The position numbers were made by a program, and so were the translations under genes. 20,228 nucleotides of DNA from Candidatus Susulua stagnicola (lineage in GTDB: Bacteria; Omnitrophota; Gorgyraeia; Duberdicusellales; 4484-171): positions 1 through 20,228 of the forward strand of contig JAVCBZ010000076.1 in the NCBI GenBank assembly GCA_030765735.1, given 5' to 3'. Every line of letters starts with the position of its first letter. The first letter of the stretch is position 1. This document shows, in pieces, positions 1-8,972 of this stretch. The notes beneath the pieces were generated by a model. That model did not search any database and was not told where the DNA came from. It was given only the letters and a program-made list of their open reading frames with translations.

Positions 1-777
1 ATTGATAAGCAAAAAAGAAAAGCAAGCTTTATAGTCCAGCAGGGACAACAAATTTCAATCATTTTAAAAGAAGAAAAAAAAGAGTTGAAGCCATTTAATT
101 TTGCGGTTAGAATTATCTATGAAGACGAAGACATAATAGTTGTTGATAAACCTTCTGGATTAGTTGTACATCCACCTCAAGAAGGTTATTATAAGACATT
201 AGTTAATGCTTTAATATATTTGAAAAAAGAACTTAGTCCTTCTGCAGATAATTTACGTCCAGGAGTAGTTCATCGTTTAGATAAAGAAACTAGTGGTGTT
301 ATTGTCTTAACAAAAAATGAGAGTAGTTATAATAACCTTGTTGCTCAATTTAAAGCACGAACGATTTCTAAAGAGTATCGGGCGATAGTTTGGGGTAAGG
401 TAAATAAAGAAAAAATGCTTATTGATTTACCACTAGCTAGAGATACTAAAAACCGACTTAAAATGAAGGTTAGCTTTCTTAAGGCAAAACAAGCACGCAC
501 CAACCTTGAAGTGCTGACTCAATTAGAGGATTCAACTTACTTAAGTCTTAGACCACGAACCGGAAGAATGCATCAAATAAGGGTACATTTAAAATTTTTA
601 GGATTTCCAATTGTTGGTGATAAAAAATATGGTTTAAAAGATGATTACAAAAGGTTATTTTTGCATGCTAAAGAAATAAATTTTTCTCATCCGAGAAATT
701 TAAAAGTATTAAAATTTGAATCACCATTACCAGATATTTTTCCAAATTTTATGACTGATCATAAAATACGACAATAA
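1..777 (+). CDS. rluD: RluA/RluD-family 23S rRNA pseudouridine synthase, 5' end outside the window
   Basis: The enzyme converts specific uridines in 23S rRNA to pseudouridine. The frame is open from base 1, and the residues before the TTG at 85 (ASFIVQQGQQISI) look like the end of an S4 RNA-binding domain, so the TTG is internal and the gene is cut by the window edge. The catalytic motif HRLDKETSG is intact; its Asp is residue 66 counted from the TTG. Other family signatures are DEDIIVVDKPSGLVVHP near the start of the synthase domain and RTGRMHQIRVH in the later part. S4 plus synthase is the usual RluD layout; RluD against a close RluA-family paralogue cannot be settled from sequence reading alone. 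aroA starts 17 bases after the stop, so the two are probably cotranscribed. Confidence 0.9.
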   Translation: MDKQKRKASFIVQQGQQISIILKEEKKELKPFNFAVRIIYEDEDIIVVDKPSGLVVHPPQEGYYKTLVNALIYLKKELSPSADNLRPGVVHRLDKETSGVIVLTKNESSYNNLVAQFKARTISKEYRAIVWGKVNKEKMLIDLPLARDTKNRLKMKVSFLKAKQARTNLEVLTQLEDSTYLSLRPRTGRMHQIRVHLKFLGFPIVGDKKYGLKDDYKRLFLHAKEINFSHPRNLKVLKFESPLPDIFPNFMTDHKIRQ

Positions 778-794
778 CTAATAAATTTAAAAAT

Positions 795-2105
795 ATGTAC
801 AGAATAAAATATTTAAATAATTTAACTAAAGGGATTAATGTTCCACCAGATAAATCTATATCTCATAGAGCTGCTATTATCTCATCTCTTTGCAAAGATA
901 AAACTATAGTAAAACCTTTTTTGCACAGCGAAGATTCTTTAGCAACTATAGAGTGTCTAGAAAAACTTGGTGTAAGAATAGAAAAGAAAGATGATTGCCT
1001 TATTGTTAATGGTACAGGAATGCACTTTCCAATAACTGAAAAAACTGATCTCTATGCTCAAGAATCTGGAACAACAATAAGAATACTTAGTGGTATACTC
1101 GTCGCACAAAAATTTCCTATTGAATTCAAAGCTGCTAAATCTTTAAGCAAAAGGCCTATGGATAGAATTATTGAGCCTTTAAGCCAAATGGGAGCAATAA
1201 TAGAAGGAGAAAAACAAAGTAATAGCTTGTTTGATGCTGCGCCAATTGTTTCTCCACCTTTATCAATATCACCAAGCAAGGAAGGCATAAAAGGGATGGA
1301 ATTTAATTTAAAAATTGCTAGTGCTCAAGTAAAGTCAGCAATCATATTAGCCTCTCTTTATGCGGACTCTCAAACCATTGTTCATGAACTTTATAAATCT
1401 AGAGATCATACCGAAAGAATGTTAAAACTTTTTAACGCAAACATTGAAGTAGATGGCAAAGAAATCATTTGTCAACCAACAAAGGAATTAATTTCACCAA
1501 AAGAATTGTATGTTCCTTCTGATTTTTCTTCTGCAGCTTTTTTTATCGTTCTTGCCTTAATCTTAGAAAATACCGAAATAACTATAAGAAATGTTAATAT
1601 TAATCCTAGTCGTTGTGGACTATTAAAAGTTCTAAAGGATATGGGTGCTAATATAAAAATTACTAATGAAAGAGACGGCTATGAGCCTTATGCTGACATT
1701 ACAGCTAAAAGTTCTTACTTAAGAAGTTCAGTAGTGGAACCAGATGAAGTTCCTTCAATGATTGATGAAATACCAATACTTTGTGTAGCTGCTTCTTTTG
1801 CTACTGGAAAAACACTTATTCAAGGGATAAATGAATTAAGAGTCAAAGAAACCAACCGAATCAACTCAATTTCTGAGAATCTAATTCTTGCTGGTGTAAA
1901 AGCAGATACAAGCGTTGATGATGAAATAATGATTGAAGGTACAAAAGAACACAAGCCTGCACATTTTAAAGCTTTTGATGATCATCGTAGTGCTATGAGT
2001 GCCATTATTCTTGGAGCAGCGATTGGAAACAACTGTACCATTGATGATACTAAGTGTATAAATAAATCTTTTCCTCAGTTTATACCATTATTTGAGTCGT
2101 TATAA
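795..2105 (+). CDS. aroA: 3-phosphoshikimate 1-carboxyvinyltransferase (EPSP synthase)
   Basis: It joins phosphoenolpyruvate to shikimate-3-phosphate, the sixth step of the shikimate pathway, in the cytoplasm. At 436 residues it has normal family length. Motifs in order: PPDKSISHR (18-25), ESGTTIRIL (90-98), SKRPMDRI (118-125), ASAQVKSAI (175-183), SRDHTERML (202-210), SDFSSAAFF (242-250), MIDEIPIL with the probable catalytic Asp324, ELRVKETNRI (347-356) and DDHRSAMS (396-403). The SGTT segment and RDHTE resemble Bacillus-type more than E. coli-type enzymes. Residues about 139-163 form a longer, Ser/Pro-rich stretch than usual before the SAQVKSA motif, and the commonly seen Met after DHR is Ser here. 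There is no Shine-Dalgarno sequence before the ATG; the upstream 17 bases are A/T only apart from one C. The FAH-family gene follows after 9 bases. Confidence 0.95.
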   Translation: MYRIKYLNNLTKGINVPPDKSISHRAAIISSLCKDKTIVKPFLHSEDSLATIECLEKLGVRIEKKDDCLIVNGTGMHFPITEKTDLYAQESGTTIRILSGILVAQKFPIEFKAAKSLSKRPMDRIIEPLSQMGAIIEGEKQSNSLFDAAPIVSPPLSISPSKEGIKGMEFNLKIASAQVKSAIILASLYADSQTIVHELYKSRDHTERMLKLFNANIEVDGKEIICQPTKELISPKELYVPSDFSSAAFFIVLALILENTEITIRNVNINPSRCGLLKVLKDMGANIKITNERDGYEPYADITAKSSYLRSSVVEPDEVPSMIDEIPILCVAASFATGKTLIQGINELRVKETNRINSISENLILAGVKADTSVDDEIMIEGTKEHKPAHFKAFDDHRSAMSAIILGAAIGNNCTIDDTKCINKSFPQFIPLFESL

Positions 2106-2114
2106 TAACTTTAT

Positions 2115-2876
2115 ATGAAACTTGCTAAATTTATTTATAAAAAAACTATTTATTGGGGTATGGTTGAAGAAGAAAAGGTAACAATTCTAAAGTCGCCACC
2201 ATTTAATGGAATAAAGCTATCTTCAAAAAAAGTTTTTCTTAAGGAATGTAAATTACTTGCCCCAGCTAACGCTAGTAAAGTAATTCTTGTTGGCCTTAAT
2301 TATCGAGATCATGCTAAGGAACTAAAAATGAAAATACCCCAAGAACCAATAATATTCTTAAAACCACCAACCACTCTTATTGGAAATAAAGATGCAATTA
2401 AATATCCTAATAGCGTAAAGCGTTTAGATTATGAGGCTGAGTTAGCGCTAGTAATAAAAAAACCGGCTAAGAAAATTAAAGAAAAAGATGCCAAAAACTA
2501 TATACTTGGTTATACTTGCCTTAACGATATAACTGCAAGAGATCTTCAAAATAAAGATGGGCAGTGGACTCGAGCCAAATCATTTGATACTTTTTGTCCT
2601 CTTGGGCCTTGGGTTGAGACAGAAGCTTCTACTGAAAGTCTAGCTATTCAATTATTTTTAAATAATAAAATAAAACAAACTTCATCAACAAAAAATTTTA
2701 TCTTTAGAATATCCCACTTAGTAGCTTTTATTTCTCAAGTAATGACTCTGTTGCCTGGTGATGTGATTTCAACTGGAACACCTTCTGGAATAGGCAAAAT
2801 GAATATTGGTGATAAAGTAAAGGTTAGAATTGAAGGAATTGGAGAATTAGAAAATAAAATAGTAGGAGATAGATAA
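2115..2876 (+). CDS. Fumarylacetoacetate hydrolase (FAH) family protein
   Basis: Members of this family (COG0179) are metal-dependent hydrolases, decarboxylases or isomerases acting on 2-oxo or acylpyruvate compounds. The substrate here cannot be told from sequence. The protein has 253 residues: a short N-terminal part, then the FAH fold. Seen motifs are VGLNYRDHAKE (59-69), DYEAELALVI with the metal-ligand glutamates 107 and 109, NDITARDLQ with ligand Asp138, RAKSFDTFCPLGPW around Lys154, and GDVISTGTPSGIG near the end. All the metal-binding acids are present, so it should be active. No other ring-cleavage genes lie nearby, which argues for a general oxaloacetate or acylpyruvate clean-up role rather than aromatic catabolism; this is inference. 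No Shine-Dalgarno is visible. Its TAA stop overlaps the ATG of the next gene by one base, so the two are translationally linked. Confidence 0.88.
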   Translation: MKLAKFIYKKTIYWGMVEEEKVTILKSPPFNGIKLSSKKVFLKECKLLAPANASKVILVGLNYRDHAKELKMKIPQEPIIFLKPPTTLIGNKDAIKYPNSVKRLDYEAELALVIKKPAKKIKEKDAKNYILGYTCLNDITARDLQNKDGQWTRAKSFDTFCPLGPWVETEASTESLAIQLFLNNKIKQTSSTKNFIFRISHLVAFISQVMTLLPGDVISTGTPSGIGKMNIGDKVKVRIEGIGELENKIVGDR

Positions 2877-3292
2877 TGAAAAGCCATACAAAGTATTTAG
2901 TATTAAACACTAAAAAAAGAGTTGAATTCATCAACCTTACGCCAAAGGTTGATGATATTTTAATTAAAAGCGGAATTCAAGAAGGCTTATGTTTAGTAAA
3001 TGCTATGCACATAACAGCTTCGGTTTTTATCAATGATGAAGAAAAAGGTTTAAAGGAAGATTTTAAACAGTGGCTAGAGGGCTTAGTTCCTGAAGATGTT
3101 GATAAGTACAGACATAATCTGACTGGTGAAGATAATGGTTACGCTCATCTTAGGCGGACAATTATGGGCAGAGAAGTAGTTATAGCAATAACTAAAGGCA
3201 AATTAGATTTTGGACCTTGGGAACAAATTTTTTATGCTGAATTTGATGGTCAAAGACCTAAACGTATTTTAGTAAAGCTAATTGGAGAATAA
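2876..3292 (+). CDS. YjbQ/UPF0047 family protein (secondary thiamine-phosphate synthase enzyme family)
   Basis: This is a 138-residue, single-domain protein of the YjbQ/UPF0047 family. Family members show weak thiamine-phosphate synthase activity in vitro, but the true role is unsettled. Family marks seen are MHITASVFIND (44-54), GYAHLRRTIMG (89-98, His91) and the C-terminal LDFGPWEQIFYAEFDGQR (110-127). His45 and His91 are the likely metal or active-site histidines by family comparison. It starts inside the FAH gene stop (ATG shares its A with the TAA) and has an AGGAG ribosome site at about 2863-2867. It ends the first gene cluster, since a new promoter follows. I see no thiamine genes nearby to support a thiamine role. 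Confidence 0.88.
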   Translation: MKSHTKYLVLNTKKRVEFINLTPKVDDILIKSGIQEGLCLVNAMHITASVFINDEEKGLKEDFKQWLEGLVPEDVDKYRHNLTGEDNGYAHLRRTIMGREVVIAITKGKLDFGPWEQIFYAEFDGQRPKRILVKLIGE

Positions 3293-3315
3293 ATCCTCAA
3301 ATTTCAAGATTTGTG

Positions 3316-3344
3316 TTGTAATTTTTCTGTCTGTATTATATAAT
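3316..3344 (+). promoter_or_regulatory. Sigma70-type promoter for valS
   Basis: TTGTAA at 3316-3321 and a perfect TATAAT at 3339-3344 are separated by 17 bases, the best spacing for the housekeeping sigma factor. It lies in the 86-base gap before valS, and transcription would start near 3351, giving a leader of about 28 bases with no Shine-Dalgarno. Such boxes can arise by chance in AT-rich DNA, but position, spacing and the gap all agree. Confidence 0.65.
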
Positions 3345-3378
3345 TTTTTAACTAAAATAATCATTTTTAATAATAATT

Positions 3379-6024
3379 ATGGATATTCCTTCAAGATATG
3401 ACCCTAAAGAAGTTGAACCACGAATCCTAAAGCAATGGCTTAAGAATAAGGATTTTTCTGCCCAAGCTGGATCTAGTAAAAATTATTCAATAGTTATTCC
3501 ACCTCCGAACATTACTGGTATCCTCCATATGGGTCATGGCTTAAATAGCACAATCCAAGATCTCTTAATTCGTTACCAAAGAATGAAAGGATGCCAATCC
3601 CTTTGGATGCCAGGAACTGACCATGCTGGAATTGCTACTCAAAATGTTGTTGAAAGAAATTTAGCAAAAGAAAGTTTGCGTAAAGAAGATATTGGTCGAG
3701 AAGAATTTATCAAAAAACTTTGGGCTTGGCGAGATGAATATGGATCAACTATTATAAATCAGCTTAAACAATTAGGTGCAAGTTGTGACTGGGAAAGATT
3801 ACGTTTTACTATGGATGATAAATATAGTAACGCTGTGGGGGAAGTTTTTGTAAAACTATACGAAAAAGGTTTAGTCTATAGAGGAAATTATATTATAAAC
3901 TGGTGTCCAAGATGCAAAACTGCTTTAAGTGATGAAGAAGCAGCTCACAAAGATATTGATGGCTGGCTATATTACATAAAGTATCCTGTTAAATCGGATA
4001 CTAATCTACCAGATGACAAAAAATATATAGTTGTAGCAACAACAAGGCCGGAAACAATGTTCGGTGATACAGCAATAGCTATTAATCCTAAAGATAAACG
4101 TTATCAATGGTTAAAAAGGGTTAAAGTTATATTACCCATAGTTAATAAAGAATTGCCAATTGTTGAGGATGATGCTATTGATCCAGAATTTGGTACTGGT
4201 ATAGTTAAGGTAACACCAGCTCATGACTCTACTGATTTTATAATTGGTAAAAAACATAACCTAGAATTCATAAACATAATGGATACCGATGCCACCCTAA
4301 ACAAAAATGTTCCCAATGACTTTATTGGCATGGATAGGTTCCAAGCTCGAAAAGTTTTATTAACTCTCCTAGAAGATAAAGGTCTACTTAATAAAAAAAT
4401 ACCTTATGTTGTAAGTGCTGGACATTGTTATCGTTGTAATACAATAATTGAACCAAGAATGTCATTGCAATGGTTTGTAAAAATGAAACCCTTAGCTGCT
4501 CCAGCAATACAAGTAGTCGAAGAAGAAAAAATAAAATTTTATCCTCAAAGATGGAAAAAGGTTTACCTTAACTGGATGCATAATATCCAAGATTGGTGCA
4601 TATCACGACAAATATGGTGGGGCCATCGCCTGCCAGTATACTATTGTCTTGATTGTCGAAAAAACGTTGATCAAGATAATGAAGTTGGAATAATCGTATC
4701 TAAAACAAGGCCAAAAGAATGTTCTATATGTGGTTCGAAAAACTTAAAACAAGATGAAGATGTTTTAGATACTTGGTTTTCAAGTTGGCTATGGCCATTT
4801 ACAACTTTTGGCTGGCCTGAAGAAACAAAAGATCTTAAATATTTTTATCCTACAGACTGCCTTGTAACTGCTTCGGAAATTTTATTTTTCTGGGTTGCTC
4901 GAATGATTATGGCTAGTTTGGAATTTACTAAAAAAATTCCTTTTAAGGATGTGTTGATACACGGAACCGTAAGGGACGAAAAAGGAATAAAAATGTCAAA
5001 ATCTTTAGGAAATACAATTGATCCTTTAGAAATTATTGATAAATTTGGTGCAGATGCTCTAAGATTTTCTTTGATGCTTCTTGCTGCTAGCGGATCAGAT
5101 GCTTATTTGAATGAGGAAAAATTTTTAGTTGGAAGGAATTTTTCTAATAAAATTTGGAATGCTACTCGCTTTATTTTTTTAAAAATTGAAGAAAATAATT
5201 TGGAAATAAAAGATTTTAAATTTACTCATCTTGATTCTGTTGATAGTTGGGTTTTAACTGAATTGAATAGTACAATTAATGAAGTCTCAAGTAAAATTGA
5301 TAAATATTCATTGAATGAAGCAACTAAAAAAACTTATGACTTTTTTTGGCATGTTTTTTGTGATTGGTATATTGAAATTGTTAAAGATAATGTTAATCTA
5401 GATAAAGCAAAAGTGCTGGTTTATGTTCTTTTGAATTCAATAAAATTGTTGCACCCTCTAATGCCTTTTATAACTGAAGAAATTTTCTCTATAATTAGCA
5501 AGCAAACTAATCTTTCTTTAGAAAAAACTATAGTTAAATCCTTATGGCCTATTGAATACAAGCTGAGAACTCGTGGAGAAGAAGTTACTTCTCTTATTAA
5601 TATAATAGGTAATCTACGCAACATAAAAGCTGATTTAGGTTTAGGACAAAAAAAGGTTAAATTAAGCCTATGCTTAAGCCAAGTGAATGAGAAGTTTTGG
5701 AAAGAAAATATCACCTGGATAAAACGTCTTACTCTTAGTGAATCAATAAATTTTGTGAGCAAATTAGAAAGAGTTCTTTTTGAAGCAGAAGGTTTAGCTT
5801 TGAATATAGATATAGAATCAGCAGATTTAAGTGTTTTCCTTACATCTTTAGATAAAAAAATTAATAATTTAGGCAACGTTTTAAAGGTAGTTTCTAAAAA
5901 ATTAAAAAATGAAAAGTTTTTAGAACGAGCTTCTCCTGAAATTGTGAATAGAGAGAAAAAGAAATTTCAAGATATATCAGAAAATTTTATACGCCTAGGA
6001 GGTTTAAAAGATGTCTTTAAATAA
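3379..6024 (+). CDS. valS: Valyl-tRNA synthetase
   Basis: It charges tRNA-Val with valine and is a class I aminoacyl-tRNA synthetase acting in the cytoplasm. At 881 residues it is full length. The ATP-binding HIGH signature is HMGH at 50-53 after PPPNITGIL, and KMSKS is at 538-542 followed by LGNTIDPLEII. The editing domain carries the ATTRPETMFGDTAIA segment. WCISRQIWWGHRLPVYYC begins a C-x2-C ... C-x2-C zinc-like region, and DVLDTWFSSWLWPF is typical of ValS rather than IleS. The last 70 or so residues are charged and helical, matching the ValS C-terminal coiled-coil arm. The ATG at 3379 has no Shine-Dalgarno in its AT-only leader. The 3' end overlaps nadC by 14 bases, and the nadC ribosome site lies inside valS. 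Confidence 0.97.
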   Translation: MDIPSRYDPKEVEPRILKQWLKNKDFSAQAGSSKNYSIVIPPPNITGILHMGHGLNSTIQDLLIRYQRMKGCQSLWMPGTDHAGIATQNVVERNLAKESLRKEDIGREEFIKKLWAWRDEYGSTIINQLKQLGASCDWERLRFTMDDKYSNAVGEVFVKLYEKGLVYRGNYIINWCPRCKTALSDEEAAHKDIDGWLYYIKYPVKSDTNLPDDKKYIVVATTRPETMFGDTAIAINPKDKRYQWLKRVKVILPIVNKELPIVEDDAIDPEFGTGIVKVTPAHDSTDFIIGKKHNLEFINIMDTDATLNKNVPNDFIGMDRFQARKVLLTLLEDKGLLNKKIPYVVSAGHCYRCNTIIEPRMSLQWFVKMKPLAAPAIQVVEEEKIKFYPQRWKKVYLNWMHNIQDWCISRQIWWGHRLPVYYCLDCRKNVDQDNEVGIIVSKTRPKECSICGSKNLKQDEDVLDTWFSSWLWPFTTFGWPEETKDLKYFYPTDCLVTASEILFFWVARMIMASLEFTKKIPFKDVLIHGTVRDEKGIKMSKSLGNTIDPLEIIDKFGADALRFSLMLLAASGSDAYLNEEKFLVGRNFSNKIWNATRFIFLKIEENNLEIKDFKFTHLDSVDSWVLTELNSTINEVSSKIDKYSLNEATKKTYDFFWHVFCDWYIEIVKDNVNLDKAKVLVYVLLNSIKLLHPLMPFITEEIFSIISKQTNLSLEKTIVKSLWPIEYKLRTRGEEVTSLINIIGNLRNIKADLGLGQKKVKLSLCLSQVNEKFWKENITWIKRLTLSESINFVSKLERVLFEAEGLALNIDIESADLSVFLTSLDKKINNLGNVLKVVSKKLKNEKFLERASPEIVNREKKKFQDISENFIRLGGLKDVFK
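5997..6002 (+). promoter_or_regulatory. Ribosome-binding site of nadC, inside valS
   Basis: AGGAGG lies 8 bases before the nadC ATG at 6011 and within the last codons of valS. It fixes the nadC start and shows that nadC initiates independently while overlapping valS. Confidence 0.85.
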
Positions 6025-6880
6025 ACAAATCCAATCTATAATAATCAATTCTTTAAAGGAAGACAGTTGTCAAAATGACATAACCACCCTTTGTGCTATT
6101 TCTCCTAAGCTTAAAGGAAAGGGAATAATTGTCGCTCAAGAAAAAGGCGTACTTGCAGGAATAGAGATAGCCAGAACCGTTTTTAAATTAATAAATAAAA
6201 AAATAACTTTTAAAGCCTTAAAAAAAGATGGTTCTAATTTTAAGAAGGGTGATAATATTGCTACTATTTCCGGGAATTTACAAACAATTATTAGTGGTGA
6301 ACGAGTAGCTTTAAACTTTTTATCATTGCTTTCGGGAATTTCCACAGTGACGAGAAAATTTGTTGAAAAAACTAAAGGCCTAAAAGTTCAAATTAAAGAT
6401 ACTCGCAAAACCATACCTAACTTAAGAATCTTAGAAAAATATGCTGTTAAAGCTGGTGGTGGATATAATCATCGTAGTTCATTGTCTGATGGTATTATTG
6501 TCAAAGACAATCACCTAAAGGCTGCTGGATATATATATAATGGACATTTAAACAAAAAACGTTTTAGTACCTTAATAGATAGCTTAAGGAAAAAGAGTTC
6601 TTTAAAAATAGAAGTTGAGGTAGAAAGCGTAGCGGAATTAAAAGAAGTGCTCAAATATAAACCTAACATAATCATGCTTGATAATTTTTCTGTAGTTAGT
6701 TTAAAAAAGGCTGTTTGTTTTCGGAATAAGCATTACCCTAAAATTAAACTTGAAGCATCAGGTGGAGTGAACTTAAAGAATGTAAAAGCTGTGGCTAGCA
6801 GTGGAGTAGACCATGTTTCGATAGGCATGATTACTGACTCGCCTGAAGTAATTGATTTTTCCCTAGATATTTCTGATTAA
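6011..6880 (+). CDS. nadC: Nicotinate-nucleotide pyrophosphorylase (quinolinate phosphoribosyltransferase, carboxylating)
   Basis: It converts quinolinate and PRPP to nicotinate mononucleotide, the last step of de novo pyridine-ring synthesis for NAD. The 289-residue length is normal. The N-terminal QNDITTLCAI (21-30) is the usual QPRTase opening. GERVALNFLSLLSGI (96-110), DTRKTIPNLR (130-139), GGGYNHR (149-155) and KDNHLK (165-170) form the substrate pocket with the Arg, Lys and His ligands present. EVEVES and IIMLDNFS mark the barrel acids, and ASGGVN with SIGMIT ends the barrel. The usual Gly in DTRKTxPG is Asn here, a mild change. nadA and nadB are not in the window; the nearest neighbours are valS and uvrB, which suggest only a shared transcript. 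Confidence 0.95.
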   Translation: MSLNKQIQSIIINSLKEDSCQNDITTLCAISPKLKGKGIIVAQEKGVLAGIEIARTVFKLINKKITFKALKKDGSNFKKGDNIATISGNLQTIISGERVALNFLSLLSGISTVTRKFVEKTKGLKVQIKDTRKTIPNLRILEKYAVKAGGGYNHRSSLSDGIIVKDNHLKAAGYIYNGHLNKKRFSTLIDSLRKKSSLKIEVEVESVAELKEVLKYKPNIIMLDNFSVVSLKKAVCFRNKHYPKIKLEASGGVNLKNVKAVASSGVDHVSIGMITDSPEVIDFSLDISD

Positions 6881-6907
6881 TGTTTACTACTGCTCAAAAA
6901 GTAATCA

Positions 6908-8905
6908 ATGGATAAATTTAAGCTGATCAGTAAATTTAAACCTACCGGGGATCAACCTCAAGCGATTAAAAAATTAATTACTGGAATAAAAGAGGAGCAA
7001 CGCTTTCAAACTCTGCTAGGTGTAACTGGATCAGGAAAAACTTTTAGCTTGGCTTGTGCAATTGAGAAAATCAATCGACCAGTTTTAGTTATCTCGCATA
7101 ATAAAACTTTAGCTAGCCAGCTTTATGCTGAATTTAAAGATTTTTTCCCTCACAATGCTGTAGAATATTTTGTAAGTTACTATGATTATTATCAACCAGA
7201 AAGTTATATTCCTCAAACTGACACCTATATTGAAAAAGACGCTTCAATAAATGAAAAACTTGATCGGCTTCGCCTATCAACAACTAGCTCTTTATCTAGT
7301 CGTAAAGATATTATAGTGGTAGCCTCAGTATCATGCATTTATAATATTGGTGCCCCGGAAAATTATCAGAATTTAACCCTCTTTTTAAAAATTGGCGATA
7401 AGATTGTTCAAAAAGCTATTCTTAAAAGTTTAATAACCTTGCAATATGAAAGAAATGACCTTGATTTTAAAAGAGGATCTTTTCGAATTAAAGGTGATAC
7501 CTTAGATATTTTTCCTGCTTACAAAGAGCAAGGAATAAGAATAGAATTTTTTGGTGATACAATAGAAAAAATTTATGAATTCAAACCAGTTAGTGGTAAA
7601 AAAAATAAAGAGATAGAAAAAATAAATATTTACCCAGCTAAACACTTTATTATCAGCAAAGATAAGGTTGATAGAGCTTTTAAAACCATCAGGTCAGAAT
7701 TAAAAGAAAGACTAAGCGTTTTAAACAAGGAAGGAAAACTTCTAGAAGCTCAGCGTCTTAATCAACGTACTAATTTTGATCTGGAAATGTTGGCTGAATG
7801 TGGCTATTGTCATGGTATTGAAAATTACTCTCGACACTTAAGTCAAAAAGTTCCTGGCTCACGTCCATATTGTCTTATTGATTACTTTCCCAGTTCTTTT
7901 CTTACGGTAATTGATGAAAGTCACGTAACTATTCCTCAAATACGTGGTATGTATAATGGAGATAGGGCTCGTAAAAAAACTTTAGTTGAGCACGGTTTTA
8001 GACTACCATCTTGCTTAGATAATCGTCCTTTAAGATTCGACGAATTCTTGCCTCTAACTAAAAAAACTGTCTTTGTCTCGGCAACTCCTGGAGACTTTGA
8101 AGTAAACTCTTCTAAAGGTCAAACTATTGAACAAGTTATCCGTCCAACTGGCTTACCTGACCCTAGAATCACAGTTAAGGCTACTAAAAATCAAATTGAT
8201 GATTTAATCCAAGAGGTTAAAGAAAGAGCTAAGAAAAATGAACGCACCTTAATCATTACACTTACCAAACGTATGTCTGAAGAGTTAAGTAGTTATTTAA
8301 AAAATGAAGGTCTTAAAGTCGCTTATCTTCATTCTGAAATCAAAACTTTTGAAAGAACAAAAATAATAAAAGATCTTCGTTTAAAAAAAGTTGATGCCTT
8401 GATCGGTATTAATCTTCTTCGCGAAGGATTAGATTTACCAGAGGTATCTTTAGTGGCAATTCTTGATGCTGACAAAGAAGGATTTTTGCGTTCAGCAACT
8501 TCTTTGATTCAAATTGCTGGACGATGTGCTCGTAATGTAAATGGGGAAGTCTATATGTATGCCGATAGCATTACTAAATCAATGAAAAAAGCAATTACTG
8601 AAAGTCGACGTCGACGTAAAATTCAACTAGCCCATAACCTTAAGCACAAAATAACTCCTCAAAGTATAGAAAGATTAGTTAAAAATGGTATCGAGATTTA
8701 TTTTAAAGAAGAGAATAACTTAAACAAACGATTAGAACTAGATGGTGATGAGATTAAGCTTCATGAAATTGTTGCACAATTGGAAAAAGAAATGTTTATA
8801 GCTGCAAAAAACTTGCATTTTGAAAAAGCTACTCAGTTACGCGACAAAATAAAAGAGCTAAAAAAAGCTATGAAAATTACAAAAAATATAAAGTCAAAAC
8901 CATAA
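6908..8905 (+). CDS. uvrB: UvrABC excision nuclease subunit B
   Basis: UvrB is the damage-verifying helicase-like subunit of nucleotide excision repair; it is loaded by UvrA and recruits UvrC. At 665 residues it is complete. Walker A GVTGSGKT is at 38-45, and the beta-hairpin that clamps DNA is around 91-116 (SYYDYYQPESYIP onward). The interaction domain follows, then IDESH (335-339), SATPGD (391-396), LLREGLDLPEV (503-513) and the arginine-finger region IAGRCARN (536-543). A C-terminal UVR motif for UvrC contact covers about 620-655. The usual GRAARN reads GRCARN here. The first ATG is preceded by no Shine-Dalgarno. It follows nadC after 27 bases, probably in the same transcript. No LexA-like box is visible before it. 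Confidence 0.97.
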   Translation: MDKFKLISKFKPTGDQPQAIKKLITGIKEEQRFQTLLGVTGSGKTFSLACAIEKINRPVLVISHNKTLASQLYAEFKDFFPHNAVEYFVSYYDYYQPESYIPQTDTYIEKDASINEKLDRLRLSTTSSLSSRKDIIVVASVSCIYNIGAPENYQNLTLFLKIGDKIVQKAILKSLITLQYERNDLDFKRGSFRIKGDTLDIFPAYKEQGIRIEFFGDTIEKIYEFKPVSGKKNKEIEKINIYPAKHFIISKDKVDRAFKTIRSELKERLSVLNKEGKLLEAQRLNQRTNFDLEMLAECGYCHGIENYSRHLSQKVPGSRPYCLIDYFPSSFLTVIDESHVTIPQIRGMYNGDRARKKTLVEHGFRLPSCLDNRPLRFDEFLPLTKKTVFVSATPGDFEVNSSKGQTIEQVIRPTGLPDPRITVKATKNQIDDLIQEVKERAKKNERTLIITLTKRMSEELSSYLKNEGLKVAYLHSEIKTFERTKIIKDLRLKKVDALIGINLLREGLDLPEVSLVAILDADKEGFLRSATSLIQIAGRCARNVNGEVYMYADSITKSMKKAITESRRRRKIQLAHNLKHKITPQSIERLVKNGIEIYFKEENNLNKRLELDGDEIKLHEIVAQLEKEMFIAAKNLHFEKATQLRDKIKELKKAMKITKNIKSKP

Positions 8906-8972
8906 CATACAATGTAACCTTTATTAATTTTAAGCTTTACGTTTTTTATTTTTCCTTTAAACTATAAATAAG

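Noticed and set aside
85..87. TTG at 85 as the start of the pseudouridine synthase
   Set aside because: The frame is open upstream to base 1 and encodes S4-domain-like sequence, so the real start lies before the window.
5421..5876. 151-codon minus-strand frame inside valS
   Set aside because: It lies wholly within the conserved valS gene, has no family resemblance, and is a reading shadow of an AT-rich gene.
8936..8968. TTTACG and TATAAA before coaX as a promoter
   Set aside because: The spacing is 21 bases and the start point would fall inside the coding region.
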